Source of the DNA: Rhizopus arrhizus
Taxonomy: Eukaryota > Mucoromycota > Mucoromycetes > Mucorales > Rhizopodaceae
Direction: 5' to 3'
Assembly: GCA_024220505.1 (NCBI GenBank)
Contig: JAKZZE010000002.1
Span: forward strand, 1,612,001-1,676,000
DNA: 64,000 nt
This document shows positions 23,581-36,041 of the stretch, piece after piece; position 1 is the stretch's first letter; the number at the start of each line of letters is the position of its first letter. The notes beneath the pieces are model-generated. The model did not search any database and was not told the origin of the DNA. It worked only from the letters and a program-made list of their open reading frames with translations. The position numbers and the translations under genes were made by a program.

Positions 23581-25625
23581 ATGTCGAAAAGGAAAATTAG
23601 TTGTTCAGCTTGTCGCTTAAAAAAATTAAAATGTAGTGGAGGCAATCCATGTGAACGTTGTCAACTAAAACAAACTGAATGCGTCTATTCAAAGCCAGGT
23701 CAAGTGGGTCGACCGCCCAAGAATGCCGTAGTCAATAAATTTGTTCGCGTACGAACTGACAGCACAATATATCCAGAGTTCATTTTCGAGCATATTTCTA
23801 AATTAGCCCCTATACGTTATTTAAAAGATTCAAAGACTCATGGACTGGCTTATCATCTCAATAATCTATTTGCATTCTATTCTAAATCAAAAGTCGCTGT
23901 ACATAAAGAGCAACAGAATGTTTTATTGATAAAAAAGGGAAAAAGTATAAAAGAGTTGCAAATGGATGATTTACAGCATTACTTTGTTTGGATGAGCGCT
24001 GAAGCCTCGTCTGTTATGGTTCGCCGCCTCTCAAGACTAAGACTGACTCACTACCATTGCCAAGATTTTTCAATCCCTACATTCACTGACGATCCTTCAA
24101 CCACCTTCTTTAATTCATCCTCACAGGCACTTGTTCTCAATAATCCTCTGAATTTATTGTCTCCTCATCAAGCATTAAGACTAATCGACATCTTCTTCTG
24201 CATTCATCCATATGCTGTCATGTTCAACAAAACTATGCTCTTGCAGTCTTATTTGACAGACACAATTGATCTGTTCTTACTCTCTGTCATTTTCGGCACT
24301 ACTCTCTTCATGTCTTCCACTACTGAAGGTAAACTACTTGATGTCTGGCAGCCAACTAACCTGGAGATGCGCAACTCTTTTTTGGATTATGCATACTTTT
24401 TGCTGTCTAAATTGTCAGCAGAGACGACAATAAGCCGGTATCAGGCTGTGGTGTTGTTGGCTTTATTTGAGGTTATGTTTGGTTTTACAAAGAAGGGAGT
24501 TTCTCTATTTGCTTTGTCATACCGGATTGCTGACAAACTAGGCATGTTTAACGGTACAATACCTTCAGGTCTAACATCAGTTGAAAAAGAGCTATTGTCA
24601 ATATCCTTTTGGGCTGCATTCCAGATTAGTATTAGAGGATGCATCGAATGTAAGAAAGAAAGAGAAAAGAAAAAGAGACGCTGCTCATTCTTCTTATTTT
24701 AAATGTAGTGATGCAGATTCCTCGTCTTGTGCTTTCTTATCGAAACCGTTCTTATCCACCTATTAATTCTATAATGTCTCTTTCATTTCAAGCTGATATC
24801 GAAAATGGAAATCTAAGATCCTTCAAACATCACAACTATATCATAGAAACATTTTACATCCAGAGCGTTATTTCTAATTTTGACTGCAATATTTTATGCA
24901 TTTTGCCGCAAGAAAAGGGCGCTGCCTTTGTAGATCAAGAATTCCAAAGGATACTGCACGAACTGCTTAGCTTTATTGAAAAAGAAAGACACCAATTTTC
25001 TAAGCTTCAGGAATTTGCATTGGAATTGCATTATTCCTTTTACGCCATTTGCTTTGGTTTCTTGAAAAAGTCTGTGTATAAAGATGGCTTTAAAATCCAG
25101 CAAAGTCTGAGTGTACCCGAAAAGCTAGACCTCACAGATCCCGAGAATGTACGGTGTATTCATCAAATTTTACCAAAGGCTTTATTTGCTATAGATAAAA
25201 TTGCTGAATTTGTGAATGGTGATCCTACGAATTACTATAGTGACATAAAGCTTTTGCCTCGCGCCATGATGACTTTTACTATAGATGCTGCGTCCAAGGT
25301 ATTGATGTATCATTACATACTAGAAAAAACGCCTCTTGTTGGACAATATTTGGAGTTACTTAAAACAATAGTATATCATCCTACCATTTGGGAACGATGC
25401 GAGCTGATTTTACTCATCAAGTCTGAAATAAGTGAATTTTTGCAAAATCATCCACCGCTCACAGACATGACATCATCGCTCGATTTGTTTAATTCTACAC
25501 CGTTTTGGCTTGATAATAGGTTATTTCAAGAAGCTGATTGTTTAAATTTAGCTTTGTATATGAATACAGCAGATTGGGAATTACCAGTTGATCTAAATGT
25601 ATTTGATGTGAATTTTATGCAGTAA
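23581..25625 (+). CDS. Zn2Cys6 fungal transcription factor
   Basis: Two exons, 23581-24649 and 24709-25625, give 661 residues. The start is the ATG of MSKRKISCSACR; an upstream in-frame TTG is ignored. The binuclear cluster is complete with fungal spacing, C-x2-C-x6-C-x5-C-x2-C-x6-C, at about residues 8-36, followed by a basic linker (GQVGRPPKN). The middle part (LIDIFFCIHPYAVMFNKTML) matches the fungal-specific transcription-factor domain. It should bind DNA and regulate genes in the nucleus, but the target pathway cannot be told from sequence. PNS1 follows 125 bp downstream on the same strand. Confidence 0.88.
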
Positions 25626-25750
25626 CTTGTATCACACATTTTGGTATACTTTTTTTTTTTCATGATCTGAATATATTTATTTTTTAAGCCCACTTTTGTT
25701 TTTCTTTTGTTTCATTGTTTCTTTTTTTCATTTTTTTTTTTTCAGAAAAA

Positions 25751-27492
25751 ATGTATCAGCAACAACAATCGCAACAGTATTATCCGCCCCCACCCCCAAT
25801 GGATCAACAAGGATATCAACAATCATATCAACCACCGCCACCAGAATACAATACACGACTTCCACAACATCAACCAGCACTCTATTCAGAAGAACAACAT
25901 AAAGGTGTTCAACCATCGACCGGATGGAATGACATATGGGCAATTATATTGTGGCTGCTAAATTTAGGGGCATTTATTGGATTAGCTGTCGTTGCCATCA
26001 GAACTTACTCTAGTCATGGAACGACTTATGGAGGTGTAGAATCAAACAATGCCTATCCTGGTTTAACATTTGATACATCTACATTTATAATATTTGGATT
26101 TGCATCTGTCGTTGGATTTGGTATCAGCTTTTTATATCTACTCATTGCTAATATGTAAAGTGAAAAAATTACAAGAATGTACAAGAGTTCAAACTTGTAT
26201 TACGTAGGTTTCCAAAACCCCTGATCTTTATCACGTTTATTGGATCTATTCTTGTTTATTTTGGAGTTACTATTTACTATTTCGTTAGACATTACTATTC
26301 TGCTGCTATTGTTTTCTTAATCTTTTCTTGTCTTTATGCTGCTTGCTTTTTTTGGTGGAGAAGTAGAATTCCATTTGCAACAGGTAAGAAAACAGATGAA
26401 ATAGAAAGAGTTATATAACATGGTTTACTTTAAAAGTGATGCTTAAAACTATTACTGAAATTACTCGAAAGTATCCAAGCACTATTGTTGTCGGCATCAT
26501 TTCACTAGTTATTCAAACCGCATTTTCTTTCCTCTTTATGTTTACAGTCATTGGTATCTATCAAGCTTGGTATAGCTCAAGCAGCAATAACTCGAGATTA
26601 AATTGCGCCATGGTTTTCTTGGTCTTTTCATTCTATTGGACATCTCAAGTCATTACTTACGTAACTCACGTTACCTTGGCTGGTCTCTTTGCAACTGTTT
26701 ACTTTTTAAATGATGGCATCAAACACCCCATTTGGGGAAGCGCTAGACGCGCCTTTACTACGAGTTTTGGAACAATTTGCTTTGGATCCCTTTTAATTGC
26801 TATCATTGATCTGATTCGGTTCTTATTACAAGTAGCTCGATCAAATACCGATAATGCATGTGGAGCATTCTTTGTTTGTATCATCCAATGTATTGTGAAT
26901 TGCTTTGCTGGGTTATTTGTAAGTTTGGAATATTAGACAAAAAAGTCTTTAGGATTTTAAACATGAGCTTGTGTATATAGGAATGGTTTACTTATTATGC
27001 TTTTAGTGGTGTTGCCATTTATGGTAAGCCATTTATACCAACGGCTAGAGAAACCTGGTCTATGATCAAGGATCGCGGTATTGACGCTTTGATAAATGAT
27101 AATTTGATCGGAAATGTTCTTTTTATGGGTGGCTTGCTGGTTGGTGTACTATGTAGTTTACTAGGCTTCATTTATTTGGAAGTAGAAAAGCCCTCTTATA
27201 ACACGAATGGTGGCATGACACCTGTTGTTATCATGATGTGTTTCTTGATTGGATCATCCATGTTTTCAACTATTGCTACTGTCATTTCAAGTGGAGTAGC
27301 TACAACATTTGTTTGTCTTGCTGAAGATCCAGACGCGCTAAGAAGGTAAAAAAAAAAAAAAAGGCATATAATGGAAAAGCGAAGAAACTAATTTACTTTT
27401 TTTTTTTTTTTTTTTTTTTTACTCTTAGAACAAAGCCTGAGTTGTATGAAAGAATTCGCCAAACTTGGCCTCGTGTTGTTCAAGGTGTATGA
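25751..27492 (+). CDS. PNS1: PNS1/CTL choline-transporter-like membrane protein
   Basis: Five exons (25751-26154, 26208-26383, 26437-26918, 26981-27345 and 27429-27492) give 496 residues, close to yeast Pns1 (539). The N-terminus is a Gln/Pro/Tyr-rich cytoplasmic tail (YYPPPPPMDQQGYQQ). About ten hydrophobic segments follow. The C-terminal half has CTL-family signatures: the CGAFFVCIIQCIVNC segment, EWFTYYAFSGVAIYGKPF-type residues and, at the end, CLAEDPDALRR. It is predicted to sit in the plasma membrane. The transport activity of fungal Pns1 is uncertain. The 3' splice site of intron 2 is TTTAAAAG. Start chosen at MYQQQQ after a T-rich leader. Confidence 0.92.
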
Positions 27493-28709
27493 TACTCTTG
27501 GTCATGAAAGACAGAGAAAAAATTATATTAAATAACAATATAAAACATGATAATTTTATAATAAAATAAGCTTAATTTTTTAGTCTTATATTTGCTTTTT
27601 ATCTACTTCATTTATCATTTGGCTTTACACTGTTGATTATTGCGCTCTAATAGAAAAAATAGACTTTAGGCAAGAAATTTGCTTTGACTTTCAATTTGTA
27701 AAGCGTCTTGCTTGGTTTGTTGTACCATTTATAATGCAATTTGGTACACTCATTTCAAGTATTGTAAGAAAATGCCTTAAAGCTATATAAACAATTGTTT
27801 AGGTAAGATCAAGGCTTTCGAGATAATACTCTCAAACGAAGGCTTTTCTATATTCAACTTTAAAAAACAAATGAGTACAACATGAGACTATATTCCAGAT
27901 AATTTCAATGTATTGCATTATAATAATTTATTCATTAGCTCCTGAACTTTGTCCATTCAATTTTATTGATTTATTTAGCTCCCTAATACAAATTTAACAT
28001 ATCTAGCCTTTTGCTTAAAGCGCAGAGTGCTGCAAATTATGCTCCTATCTAGGCTTCAAAAATGCTGCATGACAAAACATAGCACATGAGATTTATCTGA
28101 CAGAGATATTATTGGGATGAAGACTAGCAGAACAAATATAAAGTAGTATGTATATATATCTTGTTAATTCATATGGCAAGAGCGATGAGATACTCTTTGA
28201 ACATTGCTTAATTATGTTTAAATACTTGGTTTGAACAAGACAAAGCCCCTTGACAGTTCCGAAAATAGGAAAAAAAGGTCGTGATGCTTATATAAATATG
28301 TAAAGATTTATTCTTTTGTGTTCTGTTACCAGTAATTACATATATTCAATTACACAATTATTGTATAGAAGTATAAGATTTCCTTAACCACACTTCCAAA
28401 TAATAAATAAGATATAAAAGGTACCACCATTAAAAAATAGGGTGTGGCGCATAAAATTATATGGCTTACGATGGTAAAATTTAAATTTTTGGTGTAACAA
28501 CTCCTTTGATTTAAAGGGAAATTAAGAGAAGAGGCAAGTAATAAAAAGAAAGTGAACTTATAGCTGCCAAGCAATTCGAGTGCTACTACACATTGTGCTG
28601 AAATTGAAAATTATCCACATTTGGTACCTTATTTATTTTAAATTAAAGTCAAAGCATAAGTTTTATTCCCTTTTATCTCTTCCTTTCTCCTCTTTAACCT
28701 ATCAATTCT
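27493..28709 (+). other. Spacer with one exon-like open block
   Basis: From 27584 to 27763 an open block is bounded by TTTTTTAG on the left and GTAAGA on the right. It encodes a hydrophobic, membrane-like peptide (FIIWLYTVDYC, AWFVVPFIMQFG). No partner exons were found on either side, so it could be an orphan exon or chance. The rest is AT-rich with no gene. Confidence 0.35.
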
Positions 28710-30231
28710 ATGAACAGTACTTCAGAGCATGAATCGGAATGTCCTACCGAGCCTGGTTTGGTCTCCTCAGCAGGATTGTATGTAAGAGGTTTCCTTTAAA
28801 CTTTTATTCTATAAATCAGTCATATATTAATTGAATCAATGCTAGCAATCCAGGATTAAACTGGGAATCCGTCATAGAAGATCCAACAGCTAATTGGCAT
28901 GTTATAGGTTGGCTTGTTTGCTTGCTGTTTTTACTCATAACATGGACAATAACATTTGTTACGCTTGTCAGGAACTTGCGGAGCTACTTGTAATAATTTT
29001 TCTTTTTTTTTTTTTCTCTCTCTCTCTTTTTCTCTAAATTTACTCATTTTACACATGTTTACAGTAATCCTCAAATACAGCGGCATAAACTAAGAGTAAT
29101 ATTATTCCCACCAGTTTACGCAACACTAGCCTGGTTTGCTTATTTGCATTACGATTATTCAACAACGATCATGTTTTTTGCAACCTGCTTTGAAGCATTT
29201 GCAGTTTACAACTTATACAGTTGCTTACAAGCCTATCTTAAACCTTTCAGAAAAGAATACGATGGAGTTAAAGAATCAAAAGATACAAAAATCATGTTTG
29301 TTAAAAAGCTTCATTTGTAAGGAGACATCTTTTCCTGCCTTGTTCATCACCGTACTAAAGTTACTGAAATAGAAATTCAAAATGGGGAATGCATTATAGA
29401 ATCATCACGGATATTTTAGTCTTGCAGTACCCAATGTGGTAAGATCTAATCTTATATTTAATAAACGAATACTAATTCTTTTTTAGGTCGCTCATTGATG
29501 CCTTCATGTCTATCTTTGCCGAACTAAAAGGGCGCTATTGTGAAGGCGTTTTCAGTTTCAAAGGAGCCTATGTTTATTTAACCATCATCGACTTTGTCTC
29601 TCTCTCGATTATCTTGACAGCGCTTTTCACTTATTTAGACGTGTTTAATGAAGAGTGGAAAAAAGGACTTATTCGAGCTCACGGCATGTTTTGGTGTGTC
29701 AAAGGCCCAATTATGGTCATTTTCTATCTCGGCGATATACTCCTGACACTTTTCACGACAACAGGTGTCATCAAGGGAACAGATGGTACACATGGAAGCA
29801 TTGCTTGGCCTGCAGACGCTGTCAAGAATGGTCTTTATGTCATCATCATTTGCTTTGTGATGCTTGTTGCTAGTGGTATGATGGCTAAGTATTTTAACCC
29901 AGAGGATAACATTGAAACAGCATTAAGAACGGGACAAAAGAAAAAGATGAATGCCTTTGGCGCATTTGCTCACGCATATCTTGCTTACATCCCTGAATTC
30001 TTGTATAAAACATTATGTTGTGGTGCAGATTCTTATAGATTGTTGAGAAAGCGTAGAGAATTAAAAAAAAGAAGAGCCCGAGAAGGCTCAAGTAGTGTAG
30101 CTACAAGTGACACCAATGGCCTACTTAGAGAGAATTCCTTGCAATACAAAATGAATGATATGACTACTTCACCTTACAATGCTTACGCCAATCCACAGTA
30201 TTTACCCAATGAAGGCAATCGTTATTATTAG
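28710..30231 (+). CDS. TMEM184/OSTalpha-type (DUF300) membrane protein
   Basis: Five exons (28710-28777, 28846-28989, 29065-29316, 29373-29438 and 29487-30231) join in a single frame for 424 residues. About seven transmembrane helices are visible. Conserved family segments include RHKLRVILFPPVYA and the FEAFAVYNLYSCL helix. ITDILVLQYPMW and HGMFWCVKGPIMVIFYLGD follow. The C-terminal tail is basic (RKRRELKKRRAR), then Ser/Asn/Tyr-rich. OSTalpha proteins are organic-solute transporter subunits. Fungal members are poorly studied, and yeast relatives lie in endomembranes. Exon 4 is only 66 nt. Confidence 0.88.
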
Positions 30232-30839
30232 CTGCCAATTCATTTAGCAACCATCCATCCTCACAAGGCTAGTTAATATAGCATTCATTATAGCATCTAT
30301 AAATCAGCAAGTGAGATGATGCTTTTTTGTACATTTGTATCTTTCCTATTTAATAAAAAAATACATACAAAGAAATAATAGTTTCTTTTACACAAAATTA
30401 TATTTTTATACACAAAGTATTATTATAAAGCATTAGAAGAATTTCAAATACTGAACGCCCGTGACTTATCTCCTGCATGTGCTTTATATAACAATGGTTA
30501 GTTAAGGGCGTGAAACTACTGTTAAAAATGTCTTACTAGCTACCAATTGATTAAACCAATAGTTTAACATATTTATGCTAATAAACTCTTTTGTTTATTT
30601 GGCTTCTTTATATCTTTTGTATAATGTACGCATTACCTCTAAGTTGCCTGATATGATTATAAGACTCGTGATTGGCGAACTGGAGTTAATGAACTGGCCA
30701 TTTCAGCACTATTTTTCGTTTTATCTCCCATAACCCGGACAATGATAGACTGTTCTCGCTAGTAAATTGAACAATGCTAGCACCTACTGTCTATCTGGTC
30801 ATTTTTATATGAACACTAATAGCTTAAACGGAGATAATG
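30232..30839. other. Spacer, nothing recognised
   Basis: AT-rich DNA after the TMEM184-like gene, with AATAAA-like signals close to its stop (30351-30357). No gene is visible. Confidence 0.5.
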
Positions 30840-31359
30840 ATTTGTTGGAAGAAAGAAGAGGTAAAGATCCAGATGTACATATTGATCGATGATTAGCTTA
30901 CCTGTGGCTTTATGAAGCCAAATCTGAAGATGCAAGAAACACAGGCTACCGTTCGGGAAGACATTTGCGTCTTATTATTTTTGCAGAGGACATACTCGAG
31001 CTTGGACATATTTCAATGTTCTGACTGTCAAGAATGTTGATGAATATATTAATTCATTGGTTTCAGTATCTCGAATATTTTATATGATTTTCTACTTATA
31101 TTTTTGTTTTCTAGAGAAGACTATGTTATTTGCATTGTAAAGGTGATAAATTTGAAGCGCCCGGTTAATTGGACAATCTTTTGAATTCGCTGAATATTTT
31201 CAAGGACTGAATAAAGCAATTCAAGTATACCGCATCAGTTGCAGAAGAATCAAAAATGATGTGCAACAAGTTAGCTGGAAACGAACTTTTTACACAAAGA
31301 AGCAGTTACATGCAATTGAAAACAGATGTAGTAAAATAAAAATAAAGCTTAAAAAGTAA
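30840..31359 (+). pseudogene. Decayed coding fragments, family unknown
   Basis: Several short + strand open pieces in different frames have protein-like composition. One near 30910-31030 reads FMKPNLKMQETQATVREDI and then CSDCQEC. Another, 31162-31359, reads SFEFAEYFQGLNKAIQVYR and then SWKRTFYTKKQLHAIENRC before a TAA. The latter looks like the C-terminus of a helical protein. No start or splice plan joins them, so a broken gene or transposon remnant is likely. Confidence 0.3.
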
Positions 31360-31983
31360 TTTTTATGAAAATAAGGCTGAAATGTTTGTTTTTTATGCCT
31401 GTTTGCTTAGTACCTTGTTTTTATTAATTACATAACATTTCAATTTGAATTGTTATAAATCCATATATACAATATCGGGCATGGTAAACGAAATTAAATT
31501 AAAATCAAATGTTTTTCAGTGAAGCAATTATCCATTTTTCTATTAAGCTTGTAAAGCTTCTATTTTCATGAAAATGTTGTTTTCTAGGTATTTTCATCCC
31601 CGGGAAACCGCACCAATAGACCAAATATGACAAAATATGAAATTTAGTAGGACAAGAAAGTCCTTTATGTATTAAGAGTCTGTCATTTCAATCAGAGGAA
31701 TTTCTTTTCGATTAATGCAAATGGTTCATATCGCTATTCATAATGAGCTCTAATAGCCGTTTCTTTTTTGCCAGAGCCTATCATAATTTGCATTTATCAT
31801 CTTTAAATCCTGGTTGGTGGCAATAATCATTTAGACCGAAACCCCGCGAAGAATGGTTGTATTTGTCATAAAGATTGCCAGTCACCGGATTATCTTTTTT
31901 TTTTTTTGTTGAGGGGCCGAGAAACTCCACTTTTTTTTTGTTTTTTTTTTTGTTTTCTTTCTTTAACTACGCATAATACAAAC
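31360..31983. other. NFS1 upstream region
   Basis: No gene is seen. A T-rich leader (31891-31960) precedes the NFS1 ATG. An in-frame upstream extension of NFS1 begins at a non-ATG codon and is poly-Phe, so it is treated as leader. Confidence 0.5.
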
Positions 31984-33801
31984 ATGTTGAGAAAATCACT
32001 GCAGCAAACAATATCAAGAGCAATGCTGTACGCTCCAAAAAAGTCATTAAGTCCTACTTCTTATCGTTTGTTCTCTACCAGTCTCGCATATAGACAAGAG
32101 TCCGAAGCAATGAAACCAACCTCAGGTAAAAAAAGGATAAATTACGGAAATGGGATAAGCTTAACCCCATTTTGTACAGACTCACTCGGTTTTGAGTCAG
32201 CAGCGGTTAAACAAGCAGGCCGACCCATTTATCTTGACATGCAAGCTACAAGCCCTATGGATCCTCGTGTGTTGGATGCTATGGTTCCTTATATGACTGA
32301 ATTATACGGTAACCCTCATTCAAGAACTCACAAATATGGTTGGGAAACAGAAGAAGCTGTTGAAAAAGCTCGAGAGGTAAAAGACTTGTAATAAAGTGAT
32401 TGAAAAAGATGCTTACTTGTGCTTTTTTTTAGTATGTGGCAAAATTGATTAACGCTGACCCCAAAGAAATCATATTTACTTCTGGTGCAACTGAATCAAA
32501 CAATATTAGTATCAAGGGTGTTGCCAAATTTTACAAAAATAAGAAAAGACATGTTATTACTACACAAACCGTAAAGTTTTGCAGAAAATATACCAATGCT
32601 TCAACGTAGTAACTTACTGTATTTAACATAGGAACATAAATGCGTTTTGGAATCATGTAGATCTTTACAACAAGAAGGCTTTGATGTAACTTATTTACCT
32701 GTTCAGTCTAATGGCCTTGTTGATTTGAAGCAGCTGGAAGAAGCTATTCGTCCTGATACCTCTATCGTCTCTATCATGGCCGTTAATAACGAAATCGGTG
32801 TCATGCAGCCTATAGACGAAATTGGTAAATTATGTAGGTCGAAAAAAGTCTTTTTCCATACTGACGCTGCGCAGGCCGCGGGTAAGGTGCCTTTGGATGT
32901 CAATGCAATGAACATTGATTTGATGAGTATCTCTGGTCATAAGTTATATGGCCCTAAAGGCGTTGGTGCTCTTTATGTTCGTAGAAGGCCTAGAGTCCGC
33001 TTGGAGGCTGTTCAAAGTGGTGGTGGCCAAGAAAGAGGTATCAGAAGTGGCACTGTTCCCCATCCTCTCGTTGTTGGTTTGGGAGAGGCCTGTAAAGTGG
33101 CTATCGAGGAGATGGAGGTAAGCATATTTTATTTTGTCCTAGTGATGAATCGTGCGATGTTAGCAGCACGAATATATATATACACGTGTATATATATATA
33201 TAAAGGCTACAATGAGAGTAAAAAATATGTTTTTACCGTGATCCATTGTGCAGGGGTTCTGAAGGATACGCATATGCATATAGTAATGAGAATAAGAATA
33301 TTAATATAATTAACATAGTATGACCATCAAAGAATCTCCAAGCTTTCTAAGCGTTTGATTGATGGTATTCAATCAAAAATTGATCATGTATACCGCAATG
33401 GTGACCCTGTAAAAAGCTATCCTGGATGTGTCAATTTATCATTTGCTTATGTTGAAGGAGAGTCACTCATTATGGCATTAAAGGATATCGCCTTGTCATC
33501 TGGATCTGCTTGTACTTCTGCATCACTTGAACCTTCTTATGTCTTGAGAGCTTTGGGAGCTGATGATGAAATGGCTCACAGCTCCATTCGTTTCGGTATT
33601 GGAAGATTCACAACTGAGGAAGAAATCGAGTTTGTAATTAACAAGGTTAGCCAACATGTTGACAGATTGAGAGAAATGTCACCCTTATGGGAAATGGTAA
33701 ATATAAATGCATTTGCAATAACGATACATTTTTACTAAGATTTATTAAAACAGGTTCAAGAAGGAATCGATTTGAAGTCTATTCAGTGGTCACAGCATTA
33801 A
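31984..33801 (+). CDS. NFS1: NFS1 mitochondrial cysteine desulfurase
   Basis: A PLP enzyme that takes sulfur from cysteine for Fe-S cluster assembly and tRNA thiolation in mitochondria. Five exons in phase 0 (31984-32376, 32433-32570, 32632-33117, 33319-33696 and 33754-33801) give 480 residues, near yeast Nfs1 (497). The N-terminus ([15 protein letters not shown]) is a basic amphipathic presequence. Family motifs are complete: [14 protein letters not shown], the PLP-lysine motif [22 protein letters not shown] and the persulfide cysteine loop [17 protein letters not shown]. The C-terminus ends SIQWSQH, as in orthologues. Intron 3 (33118-33318, 201 nt) holds a perfect AT palindrome. Confidence 0.97.
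33172..33199. repeat. 28-bp perfect palindrome in NFS1 intron 3
   Basis: A run of alternating A and T on both sides of CACGTG forms an exact inverted repeat without spacer. It could extrude as a cruciform or fold as a hairpin in the pre-mRNA. The centre is an E-box hexamer, but its position in an intron makes a regulatory role speculative. Confidence 0.8.
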
Positions 33802-34039
33802 GTGTACCTTATATTTATAATAAACACGGATTTTTGTATTTAAATATTTCTAATTTTGAGCTTGCTTTTGTAAGTACGGCTGCAATTTTTTCATGATTTA
33901 AAGATGCAAAAGTTTTTATAGGATTGTTTATAGTAAAATTTGACATTTTTCATATAATCTTTTTTATTGCTATTATTTATTCTATTTTACATAAAAAATC
34001 GAACCCGGGGTGGGATAACTAAAAACATATCTATCAAAA

Positions 34040-35049
34040 CTACTTTCTTGCAAAAGTAACTTTCAGTGCTTGATCCGGACCAAGGAGGTAGCCAGATAAC
34101 TCTGCTCGTGCAACTGCAGAGTGTATTTCATTTTCATATTCAACAAATGCGATCGACTTCTTGGCAGGAACTGTACGTACTTCTCGAAATCCCGGATAAC
34201 GCTGAAACAAATCAACAAGCTGCTGCTGGGTAATAGTTTCTGGTAAATTTTGTAAGAATAAAATGCTGTTGGGAGGTAGGTATTCATCAGGAATGTGAGC
34301 TGTTGAATGCTGACTTGCTCCTTTACCTGTTATATTCTATAAGTAAAACGAATTAAATAAAGCCAATTAAATGCATTACCTCTGGATGTTTTATTAGCAG
34401 GTTTGCTGGATTTAAACGTGGGCTTGTGAGATCCAGGAAGTGGCATCTTGGATACTTCTTCCTTTCTAGCTATTCTTGCTTTATAATGTGTTTCGTAATC
34501 GCCATCTTTTTTTGCATGTACGTCTGATCTATTGCGGGAATATTGAACTACCATAGGCTTGTCGTAAAGTACAAAATGTTGTAATTCTTTGATTGCTTTG
34601 TCTGCACTGTCTTCATCAGGATATGCAACAAATGCCTGTCCTCGCATGCGAATATTTCTGTGAGCTACGACGTCCAGAACTTCTCCGAATTGCTTAAATA
34701 GGGTACGCAAGGAATTCTTCATTACTACAAAGAATGATCAGTTATCAATTATATTTGATTTGCTGCATTTACCGTCCAGTTTTACTTTTTCATTTAAATT
34801 ACTGACATAAACCGTACGACTTGGTGTAGTATTTAAAGGCTGTTTGTCAACAGGAATGCCATTTTCTGTTGTTGGTTTAGGAGCAGGTGGTACTGCAGCG
34901 GCGAAAGGTGCAGGAGCAACAGGTAAATTTGAGCCGGGTAAACCTACTGGTGGTGGGGCATTAGCAAATCCAGGTGCTCCTGAAGGAAAATTAGGAGGGG
35001 GTCGACTAAAGCCTAAAGATGGGGCTGGTCCTGGTGGCAATTGTGACAT
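34040..35049 (-). CDS. U1A/U2B''-type spliceosomal RNA-binding protein
   Basis: A two-RRM protein of the SNRPA/SNRPB2 (SNF) family that binds U1 or U2 snRNA stem-loops. Exons 34773-35049, 34380-34724 and 34040-34326 give 302 residues. A Pro/Gly/Ala-rich N-terminus (about 75 residues) precedes RRM1. RNP2 is VYVSNLNEKV and RNP1 is RGQAFVAY, with a VLDVVAHRN strand. A charged linker contains HYKARIARKEE. RRM2 has ILFLQNLPE and SIAFVEYENE and ends VTFARK. The sequence does not tell whether it is the U1 or U2 protein. The stop is convergent with NFS1, 238 bp apart. The acceptor of exon 3 is AACAG followed directly by GTAAAG. Confidence 0.92.
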
Positions 35050-36041
35050 GCTAAAAAAAAACGCAAAGAATAAAAGTACTGCTGGGTTATTTTGTCTAAA
35101 ATTCTAAATATTTTGATTACAGCCTCCCCCCCCCCCTTTTTTTTGGCTTCATAAAAAATGCGTCAAATGTGATCAATCTTGGAACTATGATAAAAATCAC
35201 TAATACAATCTCAGCCTTTTGAAGAGAAACTACATAGTGAATTAAAAATGAAACTTTATGATAAAGTACAGTGTAAAAGTAGAAGATTAGAGTATTATTT
35301 TTAATGAATATTACAAATGTACTTTGATTTTATTATGCTTTTAAACCCATATAAATCGTTCTATATCTCTTGAAAAGCTTCTGCATAACTACTTTAGAAA
35401 AGAACATACTGAAAATTGAATATATTAAACAAGTTTTTCTTCAAGTTTAAGGCTGTGAACTAGAGTTGATTATCTTGTTATGTAAAAATATTTAAGCTTG
35501 TTTAATTGGATACAAAAAGTACTTTCTGCTACTTAGTAAACATCTATTGGGTATTTCAAGTTTTAATCAAATGAACACTGTGTTTCTTAAAGAGCACCAG
35601 AAGTTAATGGAGGACTATGGACTCAGCAATAACTTTAAATCAAAAGATGATCATTTAAAGACTACCACTGAATTGTATGATTGCCATCTAGTGAAACTGT
35701 TACGAATGCAAACATCCTTATAAACTATGGTATTAAAAAGTATGTTTATTTGTAGTAAAGATATGTATAGAAAAGTAGAAAACACAAATATAAAATTGCA
35801 TTTAGTTCATTCTTGTGTTAACAAGGAAGATAGTTGAGCGTAAATTTCAAAACGAACGTCGTTAAAGAATGCTCCGTAATATTTCAATGTATAATTCAGC
35901 GACTTGTCCAAACCCTCTTCTTGATATTTTATATATATACATATACATACACATATACATACACATACACATATACATATATATTGCAAACGCATATTAG
36001 TGAAAGGGGAAGAAAAAGCTTTTTTTATAACCAACAAAACC
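35050..36041. other. Divergent spacer between U1A/U2B'' and chitin synthase
   Basis: It contains a C12-T8-type homopolymer junction at about 35124-35144 and AT-rich DNA without genes. It must hold both promoters. The chitin-synthase side has the CA/TA microsatellite listed separately. Confidence 0.5.
35930..35985. repeat. TA/CA microsatellite before chitin synthase
   Basis: Interleaved ATATAC and ATACAC units over about 55 bp end roughly 55 bp before the chitin-synthase start codon. They lie in the expected leader or core promoter. Such repeats change length easily. Confidence 0.85.

Noticed and set aside
35930..35985. CRISPR-like array
   Set aside because: It is a simple TA/CA microsatellite without unique spacers, and this is nuclear fungal DNA.
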